Shown piece by piece: positions 25,093 to 34,091 of a DNA stretch of 64,000 nucleotides (its first letter is position 1; each line of letters opens with the position of its first letter). The position numbers and the translations under genes were made by a program. This stretch comes from Streptomyces monomycini (GTDB taxonomy: Bacteria; Actinomycetota; Actinomycetes; Streptomycetales; Streptomycetaceae). Below the pieces are notes generated by a model that was not told the DNA's origin, did no database searches, and saw only the letters and a program-made list of their open reading frames with translations. The stretch lies in NCBI RefSeq assembly GCF_022271435.1, contig NZ_JAFIQY010000032.1, forward strand, positions 39,020-103,019. Reading direction: 5' to 3'.

Positions 25093-26544
25093 ATGAGCGC
25101 ACTCGTCGAGTACGAACAGCTCTACATCGGCGGCGAGTTCACCGACCCGGCCGGCGGCGGCACCATCGAGGTGGTCTCGCCGCACACCGAGCAGGTCATC
25201 GGCCGGGTGCCGCACGCCTCGCGGACCGACGTGGACCGGGCCGTCTCCGCCGCCCGCGCCTCCTTCGACTCCGGAGTGTGGGCGGACACCCCGCTCGCGG
25301 AGCGGATCGCGGTGGTCACCCGCGTCAAGGACGCCTTCGCCGTGCGCAGCGAGGAGATCGCCCGGGTCATCAGCGCCGAGAACGGCACCCCGTACACCTC
25401 CGGCGTGCTGGTGCAGGCGCTGGCCGCGATGATGGTGTGGGACGCGGCGCTCACCGTCGCCCGCGACTTCCCGTTCGAGGAACGCCGGGCCGGTGTGCTG
25501 GGGCCGCTGCTGGTGCGGCGCGAGCCGGCCGGTGTGGTGGCGGCCGTGGTGCCGTGGAACGTGCCGCAGTTCACCGCGGCGGCCAAACTGGCGCCCGCGC
25601 TGCTGGCCGGCTGTTCGGTAATCCTCAAGGTGTCGCCCGAGACGCCGCTGGACGCCTATCTGCTGGCGGACATCGCGAGCGAGGCCGGGCTGCCCCCGGG
25701 TGTGCTGTCCATCCTCGCGGCGGACCGGGAGGTGAGCGAGTACCTGGTCGGGCACCCGGACGTGGACAAGGTGTCCTTCACCGGGTCGGTCGCCGCGGGC
25801 AAGCGCGTCATGGAGGTCGCGGCGCGCAACCTGACGCGGGTGACGCTGGAACTGGGCGGCAAGTCGGCCGCCGTGATCCTGCCGGACGCCGACCTGGACG
25901 CCGCGGTGGCGGGCATCGTGCCGTACGCGTACCTGGTCAACGGGCAGGCGTGCATCGCGCAGTCGCGCGTCCTGGCGCCGCGCGAGCGCTATGACGAGAT
26001 CGCCGAACGCTTCGCCGCCGCGGCGTCCGCGCTGCGCGTGGGCGACCCGCTGGACCCGGCGACCGAGATCGGCCCGCTGGTCGCCCGGCGTCAGCAGCAG
26101 CGTTCGCTGGACTACATCGCCCTCGGGCAGCGCGAGGGCGCCAAGGTCCTCACCGGCGGCGGGCGGCCGAAGGGCCAGGAGACCGGCTGGTACGTGGAGC
26201 CGACGCTGTTCGGCGAGGTATCCAACTCCATGCGCATAGCCCGTGAGGAGATCTTCGGCCCGGTGATCTGCCTGCTGCCGTACGAGAACGAGGACGAGGC
26301 GGTCCGCATCGCGAACGACTCCGACTACGGGCTCTCCGGCTCGGTGTGGACCGCGGACACCGCGCACGGCATCGACATCGCCCGGCGGGTGCGGACCGGT
26401 ACGTACTCCGTGAACACCTTCGGCATCGACATGCTCGGCCCCTTCGGCGGTTACAAGAACTCCGGGATCGGGCGGGAATTCGGGCCCGAGGGCTTCGGCG
26501 AGTACCTGGAGCACAAGATGATCCATCTGCCGGCGGAGGGGTGA
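25093..26544 (+). CDS. NAD(P)-dependent aldehyde dehydrogenase
   Basis: 483 residues, ALDH superfamily. Catalytic C287 in NGQACIAQSRVL, general base E253 in TLELGGKSA, oxyanion N156 in VPWNVPQF, and the cofactor loop FTGSVAAGKRV. The ending GGYKNSGIGREFGPEGF is typical. It oxidises an aldehyde to the acid. GGAGGCGG lies before the ATG. The next gene, 8 bp downstream, is a P450-type ferredoxin, so this unit may act on an aldehyde produced by a P450, for example the CYP125-like enzyme, but that is inference. Confidence 0.92.
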   Translation: MSALVEYEQLYIGGEFTDPAGGGTIEVVSPHTEQVIGRVPHASRTDVDRAVSAARASFDSGVWADTPLAERIAVVTRVKDAFAVRSEEIARVISAENGTPYTSGVLVQALAAMMVWDAALTVARDFPFEERRAGVLGPLLVRREPAGVVAAVVPWNVPQFTAAAKLAPALLAGCSVILKVSPETPLDAYLLADIASEAGLPPGVLSILAADREVSEYLVGHPDVDKVSFTGSVAAGKRVMEVAARNLTRVTLELGGKSAAVILPDADLDAAVAGIVPYAYLVNGQACIAQSRVLAPRERYDEIAERFAAAASALRVGDPLDPATEIGPLVARRQQQRSLDYIALGQREGAKVLTGGGRPKGQETGWYVEPTLFGEVSNSMRIAREEIFGPVICLLPYENEDEAVRIANDSDYGLSGSVWTADTAHGIDIARRVRTGTYSVNTFGIDMLGPFGGYKNSGIGREFGPEGFGEYLEHKMIHLPAEG

Positions 26545-26552
26545 GGGACGGT

Positions 26553-26834
26553 ATGAGCGGTACGGACGGCAAGGGCGGGAAGGGCGTGGCGGCCGGGCCG
26601 GAAGGACCCCGCTGGCACGTGGCGGTCGACCGGGGTGTCTGCATCGGCTCCGGCCTGTGCGCGGCCACCGCGCCCGGCGGCTTCGCGCTGGACGCGGCCC
26701 GCCAGTCGCACCCCGTACGGCCCGAGTGCGAGGCGTCCGACGACGTGCTCGCGGCGGCCGAGGGCTGCCCCGTCGAAGCGATCACCGTGACGGACGCCGC
26801 CACGGGGGAGGCCGTCTTCCCGCCGGAGGAGTGA
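26553..26834 (+). CDS. 3Fe-4S-type ferredoxin (P450 electron donor type)
   Basis: 93 residues. C-x5-C (VCIGSGLC) and a later GCPVEAI give three cluster Cys, the pattern of the small [3Fe-4S] ferredoxins that feed bacterial P450s. An extra ~20-residue N-terminal tail (MSGTDGKGGKGVAAG) and Cys in RPECEA are also present. ATG lies 8 bp after the aldehyde dehydrogenase stop, with GGAGGGG nearby. The likely partner is a P450 in this genome, possibly the one at 13.1-14.3 kb. Confidence 0.85.
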   Translation: MSGTDGKGGKGVAAGPEGPRWHVAVDRGVCIGSGLCAATAPGGFALDAARQSHPVRPECEASDDVLAAAEGCPVEAITVTDAATGEAVFPPEE

Positions 26835-26899
26835 GCGGCCGTTCCCGTTGGGCGGTACGGGTGCGAGGCCCGCGCCCACCGGGACGTACTGTCGGTAAC

Positions 26900-26982
26900 C
26901 CGTGAACTTCTCACGGTGACCTCGTGACATCTGCGACTGTTAACGCTCCCCGGCGGCGTGGAAATCTCTGTGCCACGCCGCC
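26900..26982 (+). promoter_or_regulatory. ramC leader: operator-like dyad and strong hairpin
   Basis: CCGTGAACTTCTCACGG (26900-26916) is a dyad with 5-nt centre, a candidate regulator site. Closer to the gene, GGCGGCGTGG (26952-26961) and CCACGCCGCC (26973-26982) form a perfect 10-bp hairpin ending directly before the GAGGGGGGAG ribosome-binding site of ramC. The hairpin could act as an attenuator or translational gate. Functions are inferred. Confidence 0.5.
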
Positions 26983-26995
26983 GAGGGGGGAGACG

Positions 26996-29662
26996 ATGGA
27001 CAAGCGGTACGAGGTTTACTGTCTCGCCGACAGATTCTTCTACGAGACCCCGGACCGACTCTCCGCCGGAACCGGAGCCGCGTCGGGCCGCGGTCCCCTG
27101 TACGAAGCGGCGCAGCGCGCAGTCCCCGAAGGGTGGCGGTGTTTCCTCTCCGGGGACTGGCTCCACGTCAACCCGGTCGACGCCGAAGGACAGCCGCGTC
27201 CCGGACTGCCCCCGCAGGGCTGGAAGATCCACGTCTCGGCCTGTACCGACAACGCCGAGAAGACGGCGTCCCAGGTGTGGGACTACTGCGTCGCCCGGCT
27301 GATCCCGTTCAAGTTCGTGCCGGGTCCGCGTCCGCTGCACCTGCGCAACTCCAAGTACGCCGACCGCGGTTCGAGCGGCAAGTTCGCCACCATCTACCCG
27401 TCGGACGAGCAGCAGCTGCACACCGTCCTGCGGGAACTGGGCGCGCTGCTGGCCGGCGAGCCGGGCCCGTACATCCTCAGCGACCTGCGCTGGCAGGACG
27501 GCCCTCTCTACGTGCGGTACGGCGGGTTCACCCGGCGCTACTGCGTCGACGAGCACGGCAACCTGGTCGGCGCGATCGAGAACGCCGAGGGCAAGCTGGT
27601 CCCCGACCGGCGCGAGCCGCGGTTCCACGTACCGGAGTGGATCGAGCTGCCGGACTTCCTCGCCCCGCAGCTCGCCGCCCGCAACTCCACCACCGTCGCC
27701 GACCTGCCGTACCAGATCGAGTCGGCGCTGCACTTCTCCAACGGCGGCGGCGTCTACCTCGGCCGCGACCGGCGCACCGGCGACAAGGTGGTGCTCAAGG
27801 AAGCCCGCCCGCACGCCGGGCTGGCCGCCGACCGCGCCGACGCCGTCACCCGCCTGGAGCGCGAACGGGCCGCCCTGGAGAAGCTGTCCGGACTCGGCGT
27901 CGCGCCGGAGGTCCGCGACTGGTTCACCCTGGACGACCACCGCTTCCTGGTCATGGACTTCCTGGAGGGGCGCACCCTCAACGCGTTCTTCGCCGAGCGG
28001 CACCCGCTGATGGGGCCGGCGCCGGAGCCGTCCGCGCTGGCCGAGTACACGCGCTGGGCGCTGGGCATCCACGCGGCGGTCGAGGACGTGGTGGCCGCCG
28101 TGCACCGCCGCGGTGTCGTCTTCAACGACCTGCACATGTTCAACATCATGGTCGCGCCCGACGAGAGCGGCGTGAAACTTTTGGACTTCGAGGCGGCGGC
28201 GGACGCCGGCGAGGCGCAGCGGCAGACGCTGGCCCACCCGGGCTTCATCGCCCCGGCCGACCGCACCGGCTTCGAGGTGGACCGGTACGCGCTCGCCTGC
28301 CTGCGGCTCGCACTGTTCCTGCCGATGACCACGCTGCTGGTGATCGACCGGGACAAGGCCGGGCACCTCGCCGAGATCGTGGCGCACGAATTCCCCGACG
28401 TACCGGCGGAGTTCCTGGCCGAGGCGGTGGACGTGATCCAGGGGACGCCGACGGCTTCGGCGACGGCTTCGACGACGCCTTCGGACGCGCCGGAGACGGC
28501 CGCTCCCGTGACGGCCCCGCCCGCCGAGCGCCGTACCGGCCCCGCGCCCTACCTCCCCGCCGAACCCGCCGACTGGCCGCACAGCCGCGACGCGATGGTC
28601 GCCGGCATCCTGGCCTCGGCCACCCCCGAACGCACCGACCGGCTCTTCCCCGGCGACATAGCCCAGTTCACGGACGGCGGCGGACTGGGGATCGCGTACG
28701 GCGCCGCCGGCGTCCTGTACGCGCTCGCCGAGACCGGTGCCGGGAGGTACGGGGAAGGCGAGGAGTGGTTGTTGCGGCAGACCGCCCCGCCTCCTCCCGG
28801 CACCTCGCTGGGCTTCTACGACGGGCTGTCCGGCGTCGCCTGCGTACTGGACCGGCTGGGCCACCCCGAGCGCGCCATGGAGCTGATGGAGCGGGTCCTC
28901 GCCGAGAAGTGGCACCGCCTCGCGCCCGATCTGCACGGCGGGCTGGCCGGCGTCGGCCTGGCCCTCGACCACCTCGCCCGCACCCGCGGCGAACGGGAGC
29001 TGCGCGACCGGGCCCTGGAGGCCGCCGGGCACACCGCCGACCGGCTGGACGCCTGCGGGAAGCGGGCCGGCCTGCTGCGCGGCGCCAGCGGTCCCGCGCT
29101 GCTCTTCCTGCGGCTGTACGAGTCCACCGGCGACCCGGGGCTGCTCGACCTCGCGGCCGAGGCGCTCCGGCGCGACCTGGCGCGCTGCGTACGGAACAAG
29201 AACGGCACCCTGGTCGTCGACGAGGGCTGGCGGACGCTGCCGTACCTCGGCGCCGGCAGTGTCGGCATCGCGGCGGTGCTGGACGACTACCTGGCGCACC
29301 GCGCGGACGAGGAGTTCCAGGAGGCGCGGACCGCCATCCTGCCCGCCGCCCGTTCCCGCTTCTACGCGCAGCCCGGCCTCTTCCGCGGACGCGCGGGATG
29401 CGTCCTGCACCTGGCGCGCACGACCACGCCGGGCGCCGACCTGGACGGTGCGCTGGCGGCCCAGATCTCCTACCTGGGCTGGTACGCCATGCCTTACCAG
29501 AAGCACCTCGCCTTCCCCGGCGACCAGATGATGCGCCTGTCGATGGACCTGGCGACCGGTACGGCGGGCTGCCTGCTGGCCCTCGGTGCCGCGCTGCACG
29601 ACCGGCCCGTCCAGTTGCCCTTCCTCCCGCCGCCGCCCTCCGCGGAGGTCCGGCGGCCCTGA
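26996..29662 (+). CDS. ramC: Class III lanthionine synthetase RamC/LanKC
   Basis: 888 residues, three modules. Residues 1-~210: phosphoSer/Thr lyase region (RYCVDEHGNLVG nearby). Residues ~235-440: Ser/Thr kinase, with GGGVYLGRD, the Lys in VVLKEARPH, catalytic FNDLHMFNIM (~376) and metal-binding LLDFEA (~396). Linker ~485-520 of Thr/Ala/Pro. Residues ~525-888: LanC-like cyclase lacking the usual zinc Cys-Cys-His set, as in class III enzymes. It phosphorylates, dehydrates and cyclises the RamS peptide. ATG chosen from GGGGGGAG 5 bases upstream. First gene of the ram operon. Confidence 0.95.
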   Translation: MDKRYEVYCLADRFFYETPDRLSAGTGAASGRGPLYEAAQRAVPEGWRCFLSGDWLHVNPVDAEGQPRPGLPPQGWKIHVSACTDNAEKTASQVWDYCVARLIPFKFVPGPRPLHLRNSKYADRGSSGKFATIYPSDEQQLHTVLRELGALLAGEPGPYILSDLRWQDGPLYVRYGGFTRRYCVDEHGNLVGAIENAEGKLVPDRREPRFHVPEWIELPDFLAPQLAARNSTTVADLPYQIESALHFSNGGGVYLGRDRRTGDKVVLKEARPHAGLAADRADAVTRLERERAALEKLSGLGVAPEVRDWFTLDDHRFLVMDFLEGRTLNAFFAERHPLMGPAPEPSALAEYTRWALGIHAAVEDVVAAVHRRGVVFNDLHMFNIMVAPDESGVKLLDFEAAADAGEAQRQTLAHPGFIAPADRTGFEVDRYALACLRLALFLPMTTLLVIDRDKAGHLAEIVAHEFPDVPAEFLAEAVDVIQGTPTASATASTTPSDAPETAAPVTAPPAERRTGPAPYLPAEPADWPHSRDAMVAGILASATPERTDRLFPGDIAQFTDGGGLGIAYGAAGVLYALAETGAGRYGEGEEWLLRQTAPPPPGTSLGFYDGLSGVACVLDRLGHPERAMELMERVLAEKWHRLAPDLHGGLAGVGLALDHLARTRGERELRDRALEAAGHTADRLDACGKRAGLLRGASGPALLFLRLYESTGDPGLLDLAAEALRRDLARCVRNKNGTLVVDEGWRTLPYLGAGSVGIAAVLDDYLAHRADEEFQEARTAILPAARSRFYAQPGLFRGRAGCVLHLARTTTPGADLDGALAAQISYLGWYAMPYQKHLAFPGDQMMRLSMDLATGTAGCLLALGAALHDRPVQLPFLPPPPSAEVRRP

Positions 29663-29820
29663 AGCCGGCCCCGGCCGCCGTGCCGGAGCCGTACCACCGG
29701 GTGCCGCGGGGAGACCCGTCATCCGGAACCGCAGCAACACCCGCAACACAGCACCACCGAGTAACACAGCAGTACAGCAACACCAGTACAACTACGTCCC
29801 CATAGTGAGAGGAAAGTGTC

Positions 29821-29937
29821 ATGGCGCTTCTCGACCTCCAGGCGATGGACGCACCCGAGCACGGCGGCGGCGGTGGCGGCAGCGAGGCCAGCCTGCTGCT
29901 CTGCTGGAGCGAGGCCAGCATCGTCCTGTGTCTCTGA
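29821..29937 (+). CDS. ramS: SapB/AmfS-type class III lanthipeptide precursor
   Basis: 38 residues. The leader MALLDLQAMDAPEHGGGGGG carries the LLDLQ recognition helix known from RamS/AmfS leaders. The core has two S-x2-S-x3-C blocks, SEASLLLC and SEASIVLC, each expected to give one lanthionine/labionin-type ring, joined by Trp and ending CL. The mature peptide should be a surfactant that helps aerial hyphae rise. GAGAGGA lies ~8 bases before the ATG. The 157 bases upstream are AC-rich and little structured. A hairpin downstream separates it from the transporter genes. Confidence 0.95.
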   Translation: MALLDLQAMDAPEHGGGGGGSEASLLLCWSEASIVLCL

Positions 29938-30007
29938 CCTGACCGGTCGGTGACCGCTGCCGGAATGCCTGAACCGGCAGCCCAGATCCGGGACTTGTGA
30001 TCCGGAC

Positions 30008-30039
30008 GTGCGTGCGGCCCCTGCGCGGGCCGCACGCAC
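30008..30039 (+). terminator. 13-bp hairpin after ramS (partial terminator)
   Basis: GTGCGTGCGGCCC (30008-30020) pairs perfectly with 30027-30039 around a 6-nt loop, 70 bp after the ramS stop and 22 bp before ramA. Its place between precursor and exporter genes suggests attenuation that keeps precursor mRNA in excess. Confidence 0.75.
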
Positions 30040-30061
30040 ACCCCGTCGAGAGGCTGCGACC

Positions 30062-31762
30062 GTGACCCCCGCCGACCGGCTGCTGGCCGGCGCCCTGCGC
30101 CACAGCGCCGTGCGCGCCACCGCGCTCCTGCTGCTCACCGCCGCATCGGCCGGCCTCGGCCTGGCACTGCCCGCCGCCCTCGGCCACACCCTCGACCTGC
30201 TGCTCGACCACCGGCCGGCGGCCGGCTGGCTCACCCTCTGCGCGGCCCTGACCTGCCTGATCGTCCTGCTGGACGCCCTCGACGGGCTGCTCACCGGCAC
30301 CACCGACGCCCGCGGCACCGCCTGGGTACGGCGCCGCCTGACCCACCACCTGCTCGCCGCCGGGCCGCGCGCCACCGAGCGGTACGGGACCGGCGACCTG
30401 GTCACCCGCGTCGTCGGCAACGCCACCCACGCCGGTACCGCGCCCACCGCCCTCGCCGCCTCCGTCGCCGCCGTCATCACCCCGGTCGGCGCGCTGGCCG
30501 CCCTCGCGCTGGTGGACGGGTGGACCGCCGTCGCCTTCCTCCTGGGCATGCCGCTGCTGGCCCTGCTGCTGCGGGCCTTCGCGCGCGACACCGGCGACTG
30601 CGTCGGGCGGTACCAGGAGAGCCAGGGCGACATGGCCGGACGCCTGGTCGAGGCGGTCGGCGGCGCCCGGACCATCACCGCCGCCGGCACCCAGCGCCGC
30701 GAAGCCGCCCGCATCCTCGCCCCGCTGCCCGGCCTCGCCGAGCACGGACGCCGCATGTGGCACGTCCTGGGACGGTCCACGGCCCAGGCCGCCATGCTCG
30801 TACCGCTGCTCCAGATCGCCGTGCTGTGCGTGGCGGGCGTCCGGCTGTCACAGGGCGCGCTGACCGTCGGCGCGCTGCTCGCGGCCTCCCGGTACGCGGC
30901 GCTGGCCTCCGGGATCGGCCAGATCGTCGGCCGGCTGAACAGCCTGGTGCACGCCCGCGCCGCCGCCCGGCGCATCGCGGAGGCCCTGGAGGTGCCCGCG
31001 ATGCCCTACGGGAGGCGGCAGCTCGGCGCGGGCGGCGGCACGCTGAAGCTGCACGGCGTGACCGTACGGCGCGGCGACCGTGCCGTGCTGCGCGGCCTGG
31101 ACCTCACCGTGCCCGGCGGCACCTCGCTCGCCGTCGTCGGCCGCTCCGGCACCGGCAAGTCCGTGCTGGCCGCCGTCGCCGGGCGGCTGGCCGACCCCGA
31201 CTCCGGCATGATCACCCTCGACGACGTACCGCTGCGCGACCTGTCGCACGACGCCCTGCGCCGCGCCGTCGGCTACGCCTTCGAACGCCCGGCGCTCCTC
31301 GGCACCACCCTCCGCGACACGCTGACACTCGGCTCGTACGCCCCCGGGCGCGAGGAGGTGGAGGCCGCCGCCGAAGCCGCCTGCGCCGCGCCCTTCATCC
31401 ACCGGCTGCCCGACGGCTACGCCACCCCGTGCGCGGACGCCCCGCTGTCCGGCGGCGAGATGCAGCGTCTCGGCCTGGCCCGGGCGTTCGCGCACGCCGA
31501 GCGGCTGCTCGTCCTCGACGACGCCACCTCCAGCCTGGACACCGTCACCGAGCTGAACGTCACCCACGCCCTGCTGCACGACGTCAAGGCCGCCACCCGG
31601 ATCGTCATCGCGCACCGCGCCGCCACCGCCGCCCGCGCCGATCTGGTGGCCTGGCTCGACGACGGGCGGATTCGCGCCCTTGCGCCGCACGCCGAACTGT
31701 GGGAGCTGCCCGCGTACCGGGCGCTGTTCGCCACGGCCCCGAAGGAGACCGCGCATGTCTGA
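30062..31762 (+). CDS. ramA: ABC transporter, fused membrane + ATPase (RamA)
   Basis: 566 residues from GTG 30062 (GAGAGG 8 bases upstream). Residues ~20-310: six-helix exporter membrane domain. Residues ~335-560: ATPase with Walker A GRSGTGKS (~360), signature LSGGEMQRLGL, and Walker B LLVLDDATSSLD. The catalytic Glu after Walker B is Asp (LDD), suggesting a degenerate site in a heterodimer with RamB. It exports the processed lanthipeptide. The 3' end overlaps ramB by 8 bases. Confidence 0.92.
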   Translation: MTPADRLLAGALRHSAVRATALLLLTAASAGLGLALPAALGHTLDLLLDHRPAAGWLTLCAALTCLIVLLDALDGLLTGTTDARGTAWVRRRLTHHLLAAGPRATERYGTGDLVTRVVGNATHAGTAPTALAASVAAVITPVGALAALALVDGWTAVAFLLGMPLLALLLRAFARDTGDCVGRYQESQGDMAGRLVEAVGGARTITAAGTQRREAARILAPLPGLAEHGRRMWHVLGRSTAQAAMLVPLLQIAVLCVAGVRLSQGALTVGALLAASRYAALASGIGQIVGRLNSLVHARAAARRIAEALEVPAMPYGRRQLGAGGGTLKLHGVTVRRGDRAVLRGLDLTVPGGTSLAVVGRSGTGKSVLAAVAGRLADPDSGMITLDDVPLRDLSHDALRRAVGYAFERPALLGTTLRDTLTLGSYAPGREEVEAAAEAACAAPFIHRLPDGYATPCADAPLSGGEMQRLGLARAFAHAERLLVLDDATSSLDTVTELNVTHALLHDVKAATRIVIAHRAATAARADLVAWLDDGRIRALAPHAELWELPAYRALFATAPKETAHV

Positions 31763-33632
31763 AGCCCAGCGGCAGGGGGTCGTCCCGGGGGCCCCGCTGC
31801 GGCGGTCCGGACTGCGCTTCCTCAAGCGGCGGCGTACGGTCCTGGCCCGGCTCGCGGGCTGGTCGCTGGTCGAGTCCGCGCAGACCTTCCTGTTCGGGTT
31901 CGCGCTCGCGCACGCCCTCGACGACGGGTTCCTGCGCGGCAGCCCCGTCGTCGGCGCCGCCTGGCTGGCCGCCGCTGCGGTCTGCGTCGGCGCCGGGGCG
32001 TACGGCACGGCCCGGGTCTACGGGGCCGTGGCCGACCTGGTGGAACCGCTGCGCGACACCCTGGTGCGCAAGGTCGTCACCCGCGGGCTGTACGCCCCGG
32101 ACGGCGCGGCGGTCTCCCGGCTCACCCACCAGGTCGAGATCGCCCGTGACACCTTCGCCGGACTGGTGCTGGTGTCCCGCTCGTTCGTCTTCGTCACCGC
32201 CGGCGCGCTGGTCGGACTCTGCTCGCTCGCGCCCGTACTCCTGCTGCTGGTGCTGCCGCCGCTGGTGCTCGGCCTGGCGCTGTTCGCCGGGGCGCTGCGG
32301 CCGATGGCCCGCCGGCAGGAGACGTTCCTCGCCGCGGACGAGGCCATCGCGGCGGAGACCGGTACGGCGGTCGGCGGGCTGCGCGACATCACCGCGGCGG
32401 GCGCGGAGCGGACGGTGGCCGACGCGGCGGGCGAGAGGTTCGACGCCGAAGCGCGGGCGTCCGGCGCTCTGGCCCGCTGGAGCGTGATCCGGGTGCTCGC
32501 CCTCGGGATCAGCGGCCGGCTGCCCATCGTGCTGCTGCTGGTCGCCGCGCCCTGGCTGCTGGGCCGGGGCGTGACACCCGGCGCGCTGGTGGCCGCCCTC
32601 GCCTACCTCACGCAATCGCTGCTGCCCGCGCTGCAGAGCCTGATGCACGGCCTGGGCACGGCCGGCACCCGCCTGGGCGTGGTGCTGCGCCGCCTCACCG
32701 CCGAACCGGCCACCGGCGCGGCGGACGCCCGGCCGCACCGTGCGCCCCGCGACGGGCACGCCGTCGAACTCACCGGCGTGACCTTCGCCTACGGCCCGCA
32801 TGCCGACCCCGTCGTGCGCGGCCTGGACCTGACCGTGCCGGCCGGCGGGCACCTGGCCGTCGTCGGCCCGAGCGGCATCGGCAAGTCCACCCTGGCCGCG
32901 CTGATCGCGGGCCTGCTGGAGCCCGGCAGCGGCGAGGTCCGCCGTCCCGCCACCGCGGACCGGGTGCTCGTACCGCAGGAGGCGTACGTCTTCTCCGGCA
33001 CCGTACGGGAGAACCTGGCCTACCTGTGCCCCGGCGGCCGGGTCCCGGACGCCGACCTGCTGGCGGCCGCCGCGGAGATCGGCGCGGGCGCGCTGCTGGC
33101 GCGGCTGGGCGGGCCGGACGCCACGCTCGCCCCCGCCGAACTGTCCGCGGGGGAGCGCCAGCTGCTCGCCCTGGTGCGCGCCTACCTCGCGCCCGCGCCG
33201 CTGGTCGTCCTGGACGAGGCGACCTGCCACCTCGACCCGGAGGCCGAGGCCCGTGCCGAACGCGCCTTCGCGGCCCGGCCCGGCGGCACGCTGATCGTCG
33301 TCGCGCACCGCATCAGCTCGGCGCTGCGGGCCGGCCGGGTGCTGGTGATGGACGGTACGCACGTCCGTACGGGACGGCACGGCGAACTGCTGCGGCGGTC
33401 CGCGCTCTACCGCGAGCTGACGGGCGGGTGGGCCCACGAGGAGCCCCCGGCCGCCGCGCCCGTCGGGCACCCTCTACAGCCAGCCCTCGCCGCGCGAGAT
33501 GCGGATGGCGTCGACGCGGTTGCGGGCGCCCGTCTTGCGGGTGATGGCGGACATGTAGTTGCGCACGGTCCCGGTCGACAGATGCAGGACGCCGGCGATC
33601 TCGGAGACCGAGGAGCCCTCGGCGGCCAGTGA
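31755..33632 (+). CDS. ramB: ABC transporter, fused membrane + ATPase (RamB)
   Basis: 625 residues. GGAG 7 bases before the ATG, which overlaps ramA. Six-helix membrane domain ~30-310; ATPase ~335-560 with Walker A GPSGIGKST, signature LSAGERQLL and intact Walker B LVVLDEATCHLD. Normal relatives would end near GGWAHEE; here the frame runs on ~53 residues (QPALAARDADGVDAVAG...) antisense to the 3' end of ramR, overlapping it by 159 bp. Partner of RamA in export. Confidence 0.9.
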   Translation: MSEAQRQGVVPGAPLRRSGLRFLKRRRTVLARLAGWSLVESAQTFLFGFALAHALDDGFLRGSPVVGAAWLAAAAVCVGAGAYGTARVYGAVADLVEPLRDTLVRKVVTRGLYAPDGAAVSRLTHQVEIARDTFAGLVLVSRSFVFVTAGALVGLCSLAPVLLLLVLPPLVLGLALFAGALRPMARRQETFLAADEAIAAETGTAVGGLRDITAAGAERTVADAAGERFDAEARASGALARWSVIRVLALGISGRLPIVLLLVAAPWLLGRGVTPGALVAALAYLTQSLLPALQSLMHGLGTAGTRLGVVLRRLTAEPATGAADARPHRAPRDGHAVELTGVTFAYGPHADPVVRGLDLTVPAGGHLAVVGPSGIGKSTLAALIAGLLEPGSGEVRRPATADRVLVPQEAYVFSGTVRENLAYLCPGGRVPDADLLAAAAEIGAGALLARLGGPDATLAPAELSAGERQLLALVRAYLAPAPLVVLDEATCHLDPEAEARAERAFAARPGGTLIVVAHRISSALRAGRVLVMDGTHVRTGRHGELLRRSALYRELTGGWAHEEPPAAAPVGHPLQPALAARDADGVDAVAGARLAGDGGHVVAHGPGRQMQDAGDLGDRGALGGQ

Positions 33633-34091
33633 CAGCACGCTCAGTTCGCGGCGGGTCAGCGGGATGTCGGCGGCTTGCAGGAAGCCGAACCCCAGCGATC
33701 CGTCGATGAACCGTTTCCCCTCCGCCACCTGCCGTATTCCGGTGGTCAGCTGTACCGGCGAGGCCTCCTTGTCGACGTAGCCGAGGGCCTCCGCCTCGAA
33801 GGCCCGGCGCAGCGGTCCGGGCCGGTGCGCCGAGCCCAGCACCAGCAGGGCCGGTGATTTCCCCGGGCCTTTCCCTTTCGCGAGTTTGGATAACTTGCGC
33901 AATATGCCTGGCCCGGTGGGCTCCGGGCTCTCCGCGTCCACCACGCAGACGTCGGGGCGCAATGCGCGCACCCGTTCCGCCGCGTCACGGGTGGTGGCGG
34001 CGGAGACGTCGATGTCGTTCTCCCGGTCGAGCACTTCCGTCAATGCCCATCGGAACAGACAGATGTCATGCACGAGTAGCACCCGGATCAC
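33474..34091 (-). CDS. ramR: Response regulator RamR/AmfR, LuxR-type HTH
   Basis: 205 residues from GTG 34091 (GGAGGGGG 7 bases upstream). Receiver domain ~1-115 with phospho-acceptor-like D52 (CVVDAESPE) and K109 (GYVDKE), but the acidic pocket is reduced to H8-D9 (LLVHDI), an atypical receiver, in line with phosphorylation-independent control reported for RamR. The HTH is at ~140-200 (LTRRELSVLSLAAEGSSVSEIAGVLHLSTGTVRNYMS). It activates the ram operon. Its 3' end is overlapped antisense by ramB. No kinase is adjacent. Confidence 0.93.
   Translation of the reverse strand: MIRVLLVHDICLFRWALTEVLDRENDIDVSAATTRDAAERVRALRPDVCVVDAESPEPTGPGILRKLSKLAKGKGPGKSPALLVLGSAHRPGPLRRAFEAEALGYVDKEASPVQLTTGIRQVAEGKRFIDGSLGFGFLQAADIPLTRRELSVLSLAAEGSSVSEIAGVLHLSTGTVRNYMSAITRKTGARNRVDAIRISRGEGWL

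Noticed and set aside
26150..29791. A 1213-codon open frame antisense to ramC and the aldehyde dehydrogenase end
   Set aside because: It mirrors the codon bias of the true genes on the other strand and shows only low-complexity Arg/Gly sequence with no domain.
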